Notes under the pieces: generated by a model | Database searches by the model: none | What the model saw: only the letters and a program-made list of their open reading frames with translations | Told to the model about the DNA's origin: nothing | In this document: piece by piece, positions 26,285-35,621 of the stretch | Layout of the letters: every line of letters begins with the position of its first letter | Numbering within the stretch: position 1 is the first letter of the stretch | NCBI GenBank assembly: GCA_002375995.1 | Contig: DFNI01000026.1 | Span: 1-64,000, forward strand | Direction of reading: 5' to 3' | Origin: Acetothermia bacterium UBA3571 | GTDB taxonomy: Bacteria > Bipolaricaulota > Bipolaricaulia > Bipolaricaulales > Bipolaricaulaceae | Length of the DNA stretch: 64,000 bases | Position numbers and translations under genes: made by a program

Positions 26285-29200
26285 GCTTCGTACACCTGCA
26301 CGTCCACTCCGAGTACTCGCTCCTCGACGCCATGTGCCGGGTGGGGGAGTTGGTGGCCCGGGCGGCGGAGCTTGGGATGCCCGCCCTGGCCCTCACCGAC
26401 CACGGGGTCCTCTCCGGGGCGGTGAAGTTCTACCAGGAGGCGAGGGAAGCGGGGATAAAACCGATTCTGGGGTGTGAGCTTTACGTCGCTCCGGGATCCC
26501 GTACCGAGCGGAAAGGAAACCCAGGGGAGAGGTTCTACCACCTCGTGGCGTTGGCTGAGGACCTCCGAGGTTGGAAGAACCTGGTGAAGCTGGTCAACCG
26601 GGCACATCTCGAGGGCTTTTACTACAAGCCCCGGGTGGATTACGAGCTCTTGGAGCGGTTTTCGCAGGGTTTGATCGCCCTTTCCGCTTGTGATTCGGGC
26701 GAGATCCAGAAGAAGCTTGCGGCGGGAAACGAACGGGGCGCATGGGAAGCCGCGGGAAAGCTTTCCGAGATCTTCAAAGACCGCTTCTACATCGAGCTTC
26801 AGGATCACGGCCTCCCCAAGAACCGGGAGCTCGTGAAGAAGCAACTCGAGCTCGCCCGGAAGCTGGGGCTTCCGGTGGTGGCCACCGCTGATGTGCACTA
26901 CATGAGCGCTGAGGACCGCGACGCCCACCGGGTGCTCATCAACATCCAGGGGGGCAAGAAGCTCTCCGGGGAAGATGCCCGCTCGTTCGAGGGCGAGGAC
27001 TACCACTTCCTCACTCCAGAGGAGATGGTCGGCAAGTTCGGAGAGGTCCCGGAGGCCCTGAAGAATACCTTGGAGATCGCGGAGCGTTGTGAGGTGGAAC
27101 TCCCTCTGGGAGGCCACCTTCTCCCCCACTTCCCCGTTCCCGAGGGGTTTTCCTCGCCCCAGGAGTACCTGGAGCACTTGGCCTGGGAGGGAGCCCGGGA
27201 GAGGTTCGGGGATCCGCTCCCGCCGGAGGTGGAAGAGCGCCTGCGGTACGAGCTTTCCGTGATCGGAAAGATGGACCTGGCCTCCTATTTCCTCATCGTC
27301 CAGGACTTCGTACGCTACGCCCGGGAAGAAGGGATCCCGGTGGGGCCTGGGCGGGGCTCGGCCGCGGGGTCGCTGGTAACCTATTGTCTGGGGATCACCC
27401 AGGTCGATCCCCTCAAGTACGGGCTTATCTTCGAGCGATTCCTCAACCCCTCGCGTATCTCCCTTCCCGACATCGACATGGACTTCTGCATCCGGGGCCG
27501 GGACAGGGTGATCGAATACGTGGCCGAGAAGTACGGGCGTGATCATCTGGCCCAGATCGGGACCTTCGACCGGATGGCCTCCCGGTCCGTGGTGAGGGAC
27601 GTGGCCCGGGTGATGGGCCTTCCCTATGAGAAGGCGGATCGGATCGCGAAATTGATCCCCTTTGGGAAGCCGCTCGCATATGCGCTAGAGAACGTGCCAC
27701 AGCTTAAGGCGATGATCGATGAGGACACCGAGGTGGCACAGCTCTTCGAGGTCGCCCTGAAGCTGGAGGGGCTTCTGCGTAACGCGTCCACCCACGCCGC
27801 TGGGGTGGTGATCGCCCCAGAGCCCCTGGAAGAGTTCGTGCCGCTTCTGCACCTTGCTGACGGGGAGTTCGTGACCCAGTTCGACATGCACGACCTCGAG
27901 GCCCTGGGGCTTCTGAAGATGGATTTTTTGGGGTTGCGGAACCTAACGATCCTCTACGACACCCGGCGCCTCATTGCCGAACGGCTGGGGGTGGAGATCG
28001 ACCTCCAGGAGATCCCCCTGGACGACGAAGCCACCTACGCCTTGATCAGGGAAGGCCGGACCGACGGGGTGTTTCAGCTGGAGTCGGCGGGGATGAAGGC
28101 CCTGGTGCGGCGGCTCGCCCCCACCGAGTTCCGGGAGCTCATCGCGATCCTGGCCCTGTACCGTCCCGGGCCGCTTGAGTCGGGGATGGTGGACGATTAC
28201 ATCGAGCGAAAGCACGGCCGCCAACCGGTGACCTATCCCCACCCCTCCCTGGAGGAGATCCTCTCGGAGACCTACGGCCTCCCCATTTACCAGGACCAGG
28301 TGATGCTCATGGCCCAAAAGCTCGCGGGCTTTTCGCTCGCCGAGGCTGACATCCTCCGCAAGGCCATGGGCAAGAAGAAGCCCGAGGTCATGGCGAAGAT
28401 GCGGGAGAAGTTCGTGGAGGGCTGCATCGCCAACGGCCTCTCCCGGGAGGAGGCCGAGCGCCTCTTTTCCGACATCGAGAAGTTCTCCAGCTACGCGTTC
28501 GCCAAGGCCCACGCCGCGGCCTACGCCCACATCACCTACTGGACCGCTTACTTCAAGGCCCACTACCCCACCTACTTCATGGCGGCCCTGCTTTCCTCGG
28601 TCCAAGACAACTTGGACAAGGTGGCAGCATATATCCGGGAGTGCCGGGAGATGGGGATCGAAGTCCTCCCCCCGGACGTGAACGAATCGGATGTGGACTT
28701 CACCCCGGTGGGGGAGCGTGTGATCCGGTTTGGGCTTGGGGCGATAAAGCACGTGGGGCGGGCGGCGGTGGAGGCGATCCTGGCGGTGCGGGGGGAGGGC
28801 TTCCGGGACTTCTTCGATTTCTTCCGCCGGATAGATCCCGAGCGAGTGAGCCGGGACACGGTGGAGGCCCTGATCAAGGCCGGGGCCATGGACCGGTTCG
28901 GCCCGCGGAAGGGGCTCCTGGCGCTGGTGGAAGAGGGGTTGCAACTTGCCCAAAGGAGCAAGCGGGAAAGGCTTTCGGGGCAACGCTCGTTCTTCGATGG
29001 GGAGGAACTTCTCCCCAAGGTGAAGCTCCCGGCTGACGAATTCCCCAAGCGCATGCTTTATGCCTTCGAGCGTGAGTATCTTGGGCTCTTCATCTCCGGA
29101 CATCCCTTAGACGAGTATGCCGAGAAGCTCGCGCAATGGGGGGTTGTACCCCTGGCCGAGGCGTCCTCCCAGCGGGGGAAATTCACCGTGGCCGGGCTGG

Positions 29201-29676
29201 TGAAGAAGGCCACGGCGAAGCCCACCCGGAACGGGGGCCGGATGGCGTTCGTGCTCTTGGAGGACAGGTCTGGAGAACAAGAGGTGGTGGTCTTCCCCGG
29301 CGTGTACGAAAAGGCCCCGGGTTGGTTTGCGGAAGGTCGCTTACTTATACTCAAAGTGCGTTGGGGCAAACGTAATGGCAACGGCCAGAAGAGCTTGATC
29401 GCCGAGGGTGTATCCCTCCTCGAGGAGGAGGCGTTCGAGTTGGGACCCGAGCGGATCACAGTGGAGGTACCACTTGGACTTTTGGATGAGGATTTTCTTA
29501 AACGGTTTGTGGAAGTGGTTTCCGAGCATCCCGGAAACATCCCGCTGGTGGTAAAGCTTTACGATGACGGGCGTGCATTGGAGGTGGAAGCGGGGCCCCG
29601 CTACAGGGTTTCCGCATCCGATGAGCTTTATGCCGCTCTCCAATCCCTGGGCCCCGGGATCAAGGTGGTGGCGTGA
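26281..29676 (+). CDS. dnaE: DNA polymerase III alpha subunit
   Basis: Replicative polymerase, 1131 residues. Domains in order: PHP domain from residue 1 (FVHLHVHSEYSLLDAMCRV, LALTDHGVLSGAVKF); the polymerase core with GPGRGSAAGSLVTY and the catalytic Asp pair in LPDIDMDFC; and the YQDQVMLMAQKLAGFS fingers region. A helix-hairpin-helix region and a C-terminal OB fold (FTVAGLVKKATAKPTRNGGR, AFVLLEDRSGEQEVVVF) follow. The PHP histidines look intact, so it might retain proofreading. No intein or split is seen. It overlaps yvcK by four bases. Confidence 0.97.
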   Translation: MSFVHLHVHSEYSLLDAMCRVGELVARAAELGMPALALTDHGVLSGAVKFYQEAREAGIKPILGCELYVAPGSRTERKGNPGERFYHLVALAEDLRGWKNLVKLVNRAHLEGFYYKPRVDYELLERFSQGLIALSACDSGEIQKKLAAGNERGAWEAAGKLSEIFKDRFYIELQDHGLPKNRELVKKQLELARKLGLPVVATADVHYMSAEDRDAHRVLINIQGGKKLSGEDARSFEGEDYHFLTPEEMVGKFGEVPEALKNTLEIAERCEVELPLGGHLLPHFPVPEGFSSPQEYLEHLAWEGARERFGDPLPPEVEERLRYELSVIGKMDLASYFLIVQDFVRYAREEGIPVGPGRGSAAGSLVTYCLGITQVDPLKYGLIFERFLNPSRISLPDIDMDFCIRGRDRVIEYVAEKYGRDHLAQIGTFDRMASRSVVRDVARVMGLPYEKADRIAKLIPFGKPLAYALENVPQLKAMIDEDTEVAQLFEVALKLEGLLRNASTHAAGVVIAPEPLEEFVPLLHLADGEFVTQFDMHDLEALGLLKMDFLGLRNLTILYDTRRLIAERLGVEIDLQEIPLDDEATYALIREGRTDGVFQLESAGMKALVRRLAPTEFRELIAILALYRPGPLESGMVDDYIERKHGRQPVTYPHPSLEEILSETYGLPIYQDQVMLMAQKLAGFSLAEADILRKAMGKKKPEVMAKMREKFVEGCIANGLSREEAERLFSDIEKFSSYAFAKAHAAAYAHITYWTAYFKAHYPTYFMAALLSSVQDNLDKVAAYIRECREMGIEVLPPDVNESDVDFTPVGERVIRFGLGAIKHVGRAAVEAILAVRGEGFRDFFDFFRRIDPERVSRDTVEALIKAGAMDRFGPRKGLLALVEEGLQLAQRSKRERLSGQRSFFDGEELLPKVKLPADEFPKRMLYAFEREYLGLFISGHPLDEYAEKLAQWGVVPLAEASSQRGKFTVAGLVKKATAKPTRNGGRMAFVLLEDRSGEQEVVVFPGVYEKAPGWFAEGRLLILKVRWGKRNGNGQKSLIAEGVSLLEEEAFELGPERITVEVPLGLLDEDFLKRFVEVVSEHPGNIPLVVKLYDDGRALEVEAGPRYRVSASDELYAALQSLGPGIKVVA

Positions 29677-30992
29677 GGCTTCCCGGTTGGGCGAAGTTCC
29701 TCCTGCCTGGCTTGGGGGTGAAACGTTGGGGCCTGTTGGCCCTGGCTTCGTTAGGGGTGTTGAGCTTCGGCCTCCTTTGTTTTATAGGCGAGCAGGGAAT
29801 CCGCTGGCTCTATCGTACCTTCTTGTTCCATTTCCTGGATCGCCCCGTGGTGGGAGCCCTCTGTGTTATTTTAGGCCTGGCCGGGGCCACCTACGGGATG
29901 CATCGGTTGGTGCGGTCCATCCTCCACGCCCTCTCCCCTCGCAAGGCCGGATCGCTGGCCGAAGCCCTCTACGAGGCCCGGATCCTCAAGCAGGCCCCTA
30001 AAGTGGTGGCCATTGGCGGGGGAACGGGCCTCCCCACGGTGCTGCGGGGGCTCAAGCACTACACCGCCAACATCACCGCCGTGGTCACCATGATGGACAC
30101 CGGGGGATCGTCGGGGAGGCTTAGGGAGGAGCTCGATGTGCTTCCCCCAGGGGACGTGCGGAATTGCCTCCTTGCGCTGGCCGAGGACGAGGAGCGCCTG
30201 GCCCGGTTCCTTCAGTTTCGGTTCGCCTACGGAGAGGGGCTCCGGGGCCACGCCCTGGGGAACCTCCTCCTCGCAGGGCTGGAACAGGCCCTGGGGAGCT
30301 TCGATCTCGCGGTGGAGGAGGCGAGCCACCTCCTCTCCGTCCGGGGCGAGGTCCTCCCCGCGACCCTGGAGCGGGTACAGCTCGTGGGAGTGATGGAGGA
30401 CGGGGAGGAGGTGGTGGGGGAGGAGGCGCTGGCCCGGGACCCCCGGCGGGTGGTACGGGTGCGCCTTTCCCGCCCGGCCAAAGCTTATCCCCGGGTCCTC
30501 GAGACAATAAGAGAAGCGGACCTCATCGTCCTCGGGCCGGGAAGCCTTTTCACCAGCATCATCCCAAACCTATTAGTCGACGGGATAGCGGAAGCCATCG
30601 ATTCCTCCCGGGCGGAAAAGGTGGTGGTGATGAACTTGATGACCCAGCCCGGGGAGACCGATGGTTTCGCCGCCTCCGACCACCTGCGGGCGCTCTCGGA
30701 GTACGTGAATCTCGCGAGGTTCCACGCGGTGGTGGTGAACACCGAGCCCCCGCCCCGGGATGTGCTCGCCCGCTACCGCGAAGAGGGGAGCGAGCCTGTC
30801 CAAGATGATCTCCGAGGACCTAAGGCATTCGGGCTCCGGGTTATCCGGGCCTCGCTCCTTTCGGTGGTGGAGATGGAGGGGAAGCCCACGATCAAACACG
30901 ATCCCATGAAGCTGGCCCGGATATTGGTGGAGGAATCGGGGGCGTTCCGCCGTTCCTGGACCCGCTGGTTCGTGCCCGTGCCCCGAGAATGA
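29673..30992 (+). CDS. yvcK: YvcK/CofD-like gluconeogenesis factor
   Basis: 439-residue protein of the YvcK family, which binds UDP-sugars and is needed for growth on gluconeogenic carbon and for normal cell shape. The N-terminal 100 residues carry two membrane helices (LLALASLGVLSFGLLCFIGE and VVGALCVILGLAGATYG), an extension found in part of the family. The core starts with VVAIGGGTGLPTVLRGLK, then VVTMMDTGGSSGRLREE, LPPGDVRNCLLALA, LVLGPGSLFTSIIPNLLV-like residues and NLMTQPGETDGF. GTG 29673 overlaps the dnaE stop (GTGA). Confidence 0.9.
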   Translation: MRLPGWAKFLLPGLGVKRWGLLALASLGVLSFGLLCFIGEQGIRWLYRTFLFHFLDRPVVGALCVILGLAGATYGMHRLVRSILHALSPRKAGSLAEALYEARILKQAPKVVAIGGGTGLPTVLRGLKHYTANITAVVTMMDTGGSSGRLREELDVLPPGDVRNCLLALAEDEERLARFLQFRFAYGEGLRGHALGNLLLAGLEQALGSFDLAVEEASHLLSVRGEVLPATLERVQLVGVMEDGEEVVGEEALARDPRRVVRVRLSRPAKAYPRVLETIREADLIVLGPGSLFTSIIPNLLVDGIAEAIDSSRAEKVVVMNLMTQPGETDGFAASDHLRALSEYVNLARFHAVVVNTEPPPRDVLARYREEGSEPVQDDLRGPKAFGLRVIRASLLSVVEMEGKPTIKHDPMKLARILVEESGAFRRSWTRWFVPVPRE

Positions 30993-31392
30993 AAAGCACA
31001 GATCCCCTGAGGCTCCAACGCGCCCAATACATCAGGGCCCTGGCGGAGGCGGTGGAGAGGATCGAGGAGGTCCTCACCCGGAAGCCGGAGGTGGAGCTCG
31101 TCGCTCCTACGCCAAGGGGAGGAGGGACCTCCTCACCGACCTCGACGTGCTCGTGGTGATGAGGTCCGATAAGTCCTTGGTGGAGCGTATCGCCGAGCTC
31201 TGCCGGGAGCTTCACGTCCCCGTGGACATGGACCTCGTGTGTTATACTCCCGAGGAGTTCGACGCCATGCGGGATTCTCCGTTTGTGGTGCGGGCGCTTT
31301 CGGAGGGGCCCCTGCTCTATACCAAGGGATCCGTTGGGGGAAGGGAAGCGGTGGAGTTCGTGGAGGGGAAGCTGGAGGAGGCCGATGGCTGA
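30989..31392 (+). pseudogene. MNT-type nucleotidyltransferase, frameshifted
   Basis: ATG 30989 overlaps the yvcK stop. The first frame gives IRALAEAVERIEEVLTRKPE and VELV, then runs off. A second frame continues with GSYAKGRRDLLTDLDVLVVM, which is the GSxxxG...DxD catalytic motif of minimal nucleotidyltransferases, followed by LCRELHVPVDMDLVCYTPEE. About ten bases (encoding the expected VVLFG) appear deleted near 31101. The part after 31147 stays open to 31392. Either the gene is inactive or it is read by frameshifting; inactivation is more likely. Confidence 0.72.
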
Positions 31393-31831
31393 GGCATTGG
31401 CCCTGGTGGCTACGCTCTTTGCGTTCGGGGATCTGCCGGCGACCATGGGGTGGTCGGGGGAGGTGCTCCTCGGCCCGGCGCCCTACGTGTTCATCCCCAT
31501 CGGCCCCGTGGGGGTCTCCTTCGGCGGCGAAACGATGCCCTCTTTCCGAGTCCGGGTAAGTTCCGGGCCCACCATCTCCTGGTTCGACCTTCCTCCGCCG
31601 TCGCTGCGACTGGGGGTAGGGCGGGCGTTGGGGCCCATCTTGTTCGCGCTGATTTGGGATCCACCTCGGGCGGTCCTTTCCTGGGAGATCCCGCTTTCGC
31701 CCCGGTATTCCCTCTTCGGCGCCCTGGGGGGCGAGGCCTTCCTGGGGTTCCGGTATCGGCTCCCGGGGGTCTGGCTCGGGGGCGTGATCAGGGGGGGTGA
31801 GCTTTCCCTTTGGTCCGGCTTCTATTTCTAG
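31385..31831 (+). CDS. small beta-rich envelope protein of unknown function
   Basis: 148 residues from ATG 31385, no family recognised. A short hydrophobic N-terminus (LALVATLFAFG) may be a signal peptide. The rest alternates hydrophobic and polar residues and is rich in Gly, Pro and aromatics. It ends LSLWSGFYF, an aromatic C-terminus resembling the beta-signal of outer-membrane barrels. It overlaps both the broken nucleotidyltransferase and the next gene, so it is in the same transcript. Confidence 0.5.
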   Translation: MAEALALVATLFAFGDLPATMGWSGEVLLGPAPYVFIPIGPVGVSFGGETMPSFRVRVSSGPTISWFDLPPPSLRLGVGRALGPILFALIWDPPRAVLSWEIPLSPRYSLFGALGGEAFLGFRYRLPGVWLGGVIRGGELSLWSGFYF

Positions 31832-32640
31832 CCGCCCTTTTGCTTTCGGCACTCTCCGCCTGGGCGTGGGAGCTCGTGGTCGCCTTCACCAACGATCTCC
31901 ACGTGGCCATGGAGGGCCTCCCTGCCTTGGAACCGTACCTCCGCGGCGCCGACCTCATCCTCGACGCCGGGGATACCTGGGAGGATCTCTACCGGTTCAC
32001 CGACATTTCCCCAGCGGAGGAGATCACCCGCTGGATGGAGGGGGTGGGCTACGCCGCCAAGGTCCTGGGGAACCACGGCGCCTATTTGGGCCCCGCCCTC
32101 CAGGAGCTTCTCCCCCGGGTGGGGTTCCCGGTGCTCGGGACGAACGTCCGGGGGATTCCTGGGATCGCTCCGTGGACGGTGGTGGAGCGTAAGGGACTTC
32201 GGATCCTCATCCTCGGGTTCGTGGGACCGAAGCGGGACGTTTACTTCCCGTATCCGCTGTGGCCGAAGGCAGAAGTGATGGATCCCGTGGCCGCGGCCCG
32301 GTGGGCCCTGGAGGTGGCGCCGGAGCACGATCTCCTCATCATCGTCGCCCATATGGGGCTGGAGGACGCCGTCTCCCTCGCCCGGGCGGTGCCCGGATGC
32401 GACCTCCTCGTCCTGGGCCACGACCACCTCTTCCTGGAGGAGCCGGCCTGGGCGGCAGGGGTACCCATCGTGGAGGCGGGACACCGCGCCCAGGCGGTGG
32501 GGATCGCCACGTTGGGGCCGGAGGGCCTCGTGGATTACGAGCTCATCCGCATGGAAAAGAAGCCCACGAAGGGGCGCAGCGCCCTCCTCCCCGTGGTAGC
32601 CCTGGCGCTTCTCTTCCTCCTTTTCTCAGCCGGGAAGTAG
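31810..32640 (+). CDS. secreted metallophosphatase, UshA/5'-nucleotidase-like
   Basis: 276-residue calcineurin-like phosphoesterase. Signal peptide RLLFLAALLLSALSAWAW; then the dimetal motifs VVAFTNDLH, LILDAGDTWED, GNHGAYLG, IIVAHMG and LLVLGHDH in the expected order. A C-terminal hydrophobic segment (LLPVVALALLFLLF) could anchor it to the membrane. It lacks the C-terminal 5'-nucleotidase substrate domain of full UshA. The start is TTG 31810 within the previous gene's end; this is the only option that keeps the signal peptide. The substrate is unknown. It converges with the M42 peptidase gene and overlaps it by 15 bases. Confidence 0.75.
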   Translation: MVRLLFLAALLLSALSAWAWELVVAFTNDLHVAMEGLPALEPYLRGADLILDAGDTWEDLYRFTDISPAEEITRWMEGVGYAAKVLGNHGAYLGPALQELLPRVGFPVLGTNVRGIPGIAPWTVVERKGLRILILGFVGPKRDVYFPYPLWPKAEVMDPVAAARWALEVAPEHDLLIIVAHMGLEDAVSLARAVPGCDLLVLGHDHLFLEEPAWAAGVPIVEAGHRAQAVGIATLGPEGLVDYELIRMEKKPTKGRSALLPVVALALLFLLFSAGK

Positions 32641-33693
32641 GTCAGTATCGGCGCTGATCCGCGCCACCGTGTGGGCGATGAGCTTGGCCGCGTTCTCCAG
32701 GTCTTTCAGGGACACTATTTCACACGGGGAGTGCATGTAGCGGTTGGGGATCGAGACCAGGGCGGTGGCCACCCCCGCCCGGGTGAGCTGCATGGCGTTG
32801 GCGTCCGTGCCCGTGGCCCCGGGAGCGGCCTCTATCTGGTAGGGGATCCCTTCCTTCTCCGCGGTATCCACCAGAAGGTCGAAGAGCTTCGGGTTCACGT
32901 TGGCGCCCCGGGCGATCACCGGCCCCCCGCCGAGCTTTATCTCTCCGAGCTTCTTCTTCTCTCCTTCCGTCCCGGGGTTGTCGGTGGAGAAGGTGACGTC
33001 CACGGCGATCCCCACCTTGGGGTCGATCCCGAAGGTACTGGTCCTGGCGCCCCGGAGCCCCAATTCTTCCTGGACGGTGGCCACGGCGTACACTGCCCCA
33101 TGGGGAGAAAGGTCCCGCGCGATCCTCAGGGCCTCCAGCACCACGAACGCCCCGATCTTATCGTCGATCCCCCGGGATACGATGAGGTCATCGCTCAGGG
33201 TCTCGGGATCATAGGCCAAAACCGCCGGATCCCCGATGGAAACCCTCTTCTTCGCCTCCTCTCCGTCTTTGGCGCCGATATCGATCCATAGGTCCTCGAA
33301 GCGGACCACCTTTTTTCTCTCCTCGTCCTGAAGGAGGTGGATGGGTTTTCTCCCGATCACGCCCAGGACCCTGCCCTCTTTGGATTTGATCCACACCCTT
33401 TGTCCCGGGAGCACCTGAGGATCCCAGCCGCCGATGTTGCGGAAGTAAAGGTATCCCTTCTCGTCGATGTGGGTGATCATGAAGCCGATCTCGTCGGTGT
33501 GACCGGCGAGCATGATCCGCGGTTCCTTTCCCTCGTTCAAGACGGCAAAGGAGTTCCCATGGAGATCTACCCACACCCTTTCGGCGAAGGTTTCTGCTTC
33601 CTCCCGCCACGTCCGGGCAGCATCTTCTTCGAATCCCGAGGGGCTTATTGCAGAAAGATACCGAAAAAGGAATTCTTTTTTGGCGCCGTCCAT
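32626..33693 (-). CDS. M42-family metallo-aminopeptidase
   Basis: 355-residue di-zinc aminopeptidase of the glutamyl aminopeptidase/endoglucanase M42 family; members form large tetrahedral cytoplasmic particles. Metal and catalytic motifs: LAGHTDEIGFM (His, Asp, Glu), GIDDKIGAFVVLEA (bridging Asp), VQEELGLRGAR (catalytic Glu pair), GIAVDV and NRYMHSPCEIV (last His). The start at 33693 is chosen because AAGGAGGT lies just upstream; an in-frame start eleven codons earlier has no such signal. It would finish breakdown of peptides imported by the ABC systems (inference). Confidence 0.9.
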   Translation of the reverse strand: MDGAKKEFLFRYLSAISPSGFEEDAARTWREEAETFAERVWVDLHGNSFAVLNEGKEPRIMLAGHTDEIGFMITHIDEKGYLYFRNIGGWDPQVLPGQRVWIKSKEGRVLGVIGRKPIHLLQDEERKKVVRFEDLWIDIGAKDGEEAKKRVSIGDPAVLAYDPETLSDDLIVSRGIDDKIGAFVVLEALRIARDLSPHGAVYAVATVQEELGLRGARTSTFGIDPKVGIAVDVTFSTDNPGTEGEKKKLGEIKLGGGPVIARGANVNPKLFDLLVDTAEKEGIPYQIEAAPGATGTDANAMQLTRAGVATALVSIPNRYMHSPCEIVSLKDLENAAKLIAHTVARISADTDLLPG

Positions 33694-33785
33694 CCTTACC
33701 TCCTTGGGTTTTGATATCATTTTCACCGATTTCCCTTGCGTAGCAAAACCGTCCTCCTTAACCTAAGATGCCGAAAGGGGCTGAT

Positions 33786-34265
33786 ATGTGGATCGACATT
33801 GGGATAGGTGTTTGGTTGTTTATCACCCTCGTTTGGGGGATCCGTTACGGCCTTGTCCGCACGGTGTTCGGATTGGGAGGGCTTGTTGCCGGTGTGGCCC
33901 TGGCCGGGGCGTATTCCAAGGAGCTCGCGGGCATCATACCCCTGGACGAGAAGATCGCCGGCGTGATCGCCTTCATCATTATTTTCATCGTGGTCTTCAT
34001 CGCCGCGGTTATCTTGGGCCGGGTGCTTTATAAGCTCCTCCACTGGGCTTCCCTGGGATGGATCGATTACTTAGGGGGCGCGGTCCTCGGCCTTTTGGTG
34101 GGTGGCGTTGTGGCCGGAGCGGCCCTCACCGCGGTCCTCCGCTACTTCCCCGAATCGGCGACCGCGATAAACGCCTCCCAGCTCGGGAGGTTCCTGGCGG
34201 AGAACTTTCCCCAGATCCTCCAGGTCCTGCCCGAGGAGTTCCGAGGTTTGCTCCCCGGTGACTAA
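33786..34265 (+). CDS. CvpA-family membrane protein
   Basis: About 159 residues with four hydrophobic segments: IDIGIGVWLFITLVWGIRYG, TVFGLGGLVAGVALAGAYS, VIAFIIIFIVVFIAAVILG and LGGAVLGLLVGGVVAGAALT. The first helix followed by GL-VRTVFGLGG, and WIDYLGGAVLG in the middle, are typical of CvpA (colicin V production protein family). ATG 33786 after AAAGGGG is preferred; an in-frame ATG lies at 33768. CvpA proteins have a poorly understood role in envelope homeostasis. It is divergent to the M42 gene and convergent with the protease gene. Confidence 0.75.
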   Translation: MWIDIGIGVWLFITLVWGIRYGLVRTVFGLGGLVAGVALAGAYSKELAGIIPLDEKIAGVIAFIIIFIVVFIAAVILGRVLYKLLHWASLGWIDYLGGAVLGLLVGGVVAGAALTAVLRYFPESATAINASQLGRFLAENFPQILQVLPEEFRGLLPGD

Positions 34266-35095
34266 CCCCGTTCTGCCCGCCCCGGTGTCCGATGGGGCAC
34301 CGGGAGGTACTCCACCGTGGGGGTGGTGCGCACCGGCTGTTTGTAAAGCGACATGAGCTGGAGGACCTCATCCGGCATCTGGTTTGATACCGGAAGGCCC
34401 ATGTTCTTCGCGTCCTCGTAGGTTATGGGGTGGTCGTGGGTCCAGCGGCCCTCGGTTAACATCCGGGCGATCTCTTCCGCCTTTTCCTCCTGGAACCTGT
34501 CCAGAAGAAGGGCCTTCACCGCCTCCCGCATCTGGTTCACCGCCTTCTCGGCGATGTCAGCCAGGATCAGGGTCTCGTCGTCGATCCGCTCCACGGGCTT
34601 TCTCTGCACCAACCGGAGGATGGAAGGGGCGGGGTATTGGCCCAGCTGGGGATCCACCGGCCCGAGCACCGCGTGCTCGCACATCACGATCTCATCCGCC
34701 GCAAGAGCGATCAGGGTCCCGCCGGACATGGCGTAGTGGGGCACGAACACGGTGACTTTGCCCGGGTGGCGCTTCAGGGCCCACGCGATCTGGAGCGCCG
34801 CCAGCGACAGCCCCCCCGGGGTATGTAGCACCAGGTCCAGGGGCATATCCTTGTCCGTGAGGTGGATCGCCCGGATCACTTCCTCGGAGTCCTCGATGTT
34901 GATGTACCGCATGATGGGAAAGCCCAAGAGCCCCATGGTCTCTTGGCGGTGTACGAGCAATATCACCCGTGATCCGCGCTTTTTCTCGATCCGGGCGATC
35001 AGCCCCTGCCGCTGGGACTCGAGATACCGCCGCTGCAAGTACGGCTGGAGCGCGGCGATGAGGAAAAAGATCCAGAAGATGTCCCAAAGTGACAT
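34262..35095 (-). CDS. SDH-family (ClpP-fold) membrane serine protease
   Basis: 277-residue protein with one N-terminal membrane helix (LWDIFWIFFLIAALQPYLQ) and a ClpP/SppA-like crotonase-fold domain of the serine dehydrogenase proteinase family. Key residues: LVLHTPGGLSLAALQIAWAL for the oxyanion region, HYAMSGGTLIALAADEIVMC with the nucleophile Ser, and AVLGPVDPQLGQYPA. The C-terminal YEDAKNMGLPV is also typical. The start 35095 has a GAGG-type site; the frame extends further to 35134. It probably degrades membrane or stress-damaged proteins and is next to hsp20. Confidence 0.85.
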   Translation of the reverse strand: MSLWDIFWIFFLIAALQPYLQRRYLESQRQGLIARIEKKRGSRVILLVHRQETMGLLGFPIMRYINIEDSEEVIRAIHLTDKDMPLDLVLHTPGGLSLAALQIAWALKRHPGKVTVFVPHYAMSGGTLIALAADEIVMCEHAVLGPVDPQLGQYPAPSILRLVQRKPVERIDDETLILADIAEKAVNQMREAVKALLLDRFQEEKAEEIARMLTEGRWTHDHPITYEDAKNMGLPVSNQMPDEVLQLMSLYKQPVRTTPTVEYLPVPHRTPGRAERG

Positions 35096-35105
35096 CTCGC
35101 CTCCT

Positions 35106-35576
35106 TCACTCCACCGGGACGTCGGTGATCCCACCCCGCTCAGGGGGGCGCCGGAGGGGTACTTCGATCCGGAGGACCCCGTTCTCGAACTTCGCCTTCA
35201 CCTTGCCCGGGTCCTCCACCTCCTCGGGCAAAGGAAAGACCCTCCTGAAAGCGCCGTAGCGGCGCCCCATCCGGATGTAGTTCTCCTCCCGTACCTCCTC
35301 GCTTCTGTGAACCTCGCCGCTTACGATGAGCTTGTCGCCCTCCACTTGTACCCGGATGTCCTCCTTGCGGACACCGGGGAGCTCCGTCTCGATCACGAGG
35401 GTCCTATCCTTCACGTAGATATCGGTTCTCCCCATCCCGAAGGGGCTGAACCCGTATTCGAACTCGAACTCACCCCAACGGGAGAAGAGATCCTCCAGCT
35501 CTCTCAACGTGCGGCCGAGGCGCCAAAATAACCCGAACGGACGACGGAAGCGCCATTCGTCCTCCCACCACTCCAT
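35106..35576 (-). CDS. Hsp20/alpha-crystallin small heat-shock protein
   Basis: 156 residues. The alpha-crystallin domain occupies about residues 50-145: DIYVKDRTLVIETELPGV, EDIRVQVEGDKLIVSG, RRYGAFRRVFPLPEEVE and the signature KFENGVLRIEVPL. A short N-terminal arm rich in Trp, Arg and Phe precedes it. ATG at 35576 follows AAAGGAGGGTGGT; seven codons upstream is another ATG without a good site. It holds unfolding proteins for refolding. It lies 10 bases upstream of the SDH-type protease, a likely proteostasis pair. Confidence 0.92.
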   Translation of the reverse strand: MEWWEDEWRFRRPFGLFWRLGRTLRELEDLFSRWGEFEFEYGFSPFGMGRTDIYVKDRTLVIETELPGVRKEDIRVQVEGDKLIVSGEVHRSEEVREENYIRMGRRYGAFRRVFPLPEEVEDPGKVKAKFENGVLRIEVPLRRPPERGGITDVPVE

Positions 35577-35621
35577 ACCACCCTCCTTTCGCTCCATTTT
35601 AGTGGCGAGGGAGGTCTTCGG

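Noticed and set aside
26236..27546. 436-codon open frame on the minus strand
   Set aside because: Antisense to dnaE, with a composition typical of mirrored high-GC coding sequence.
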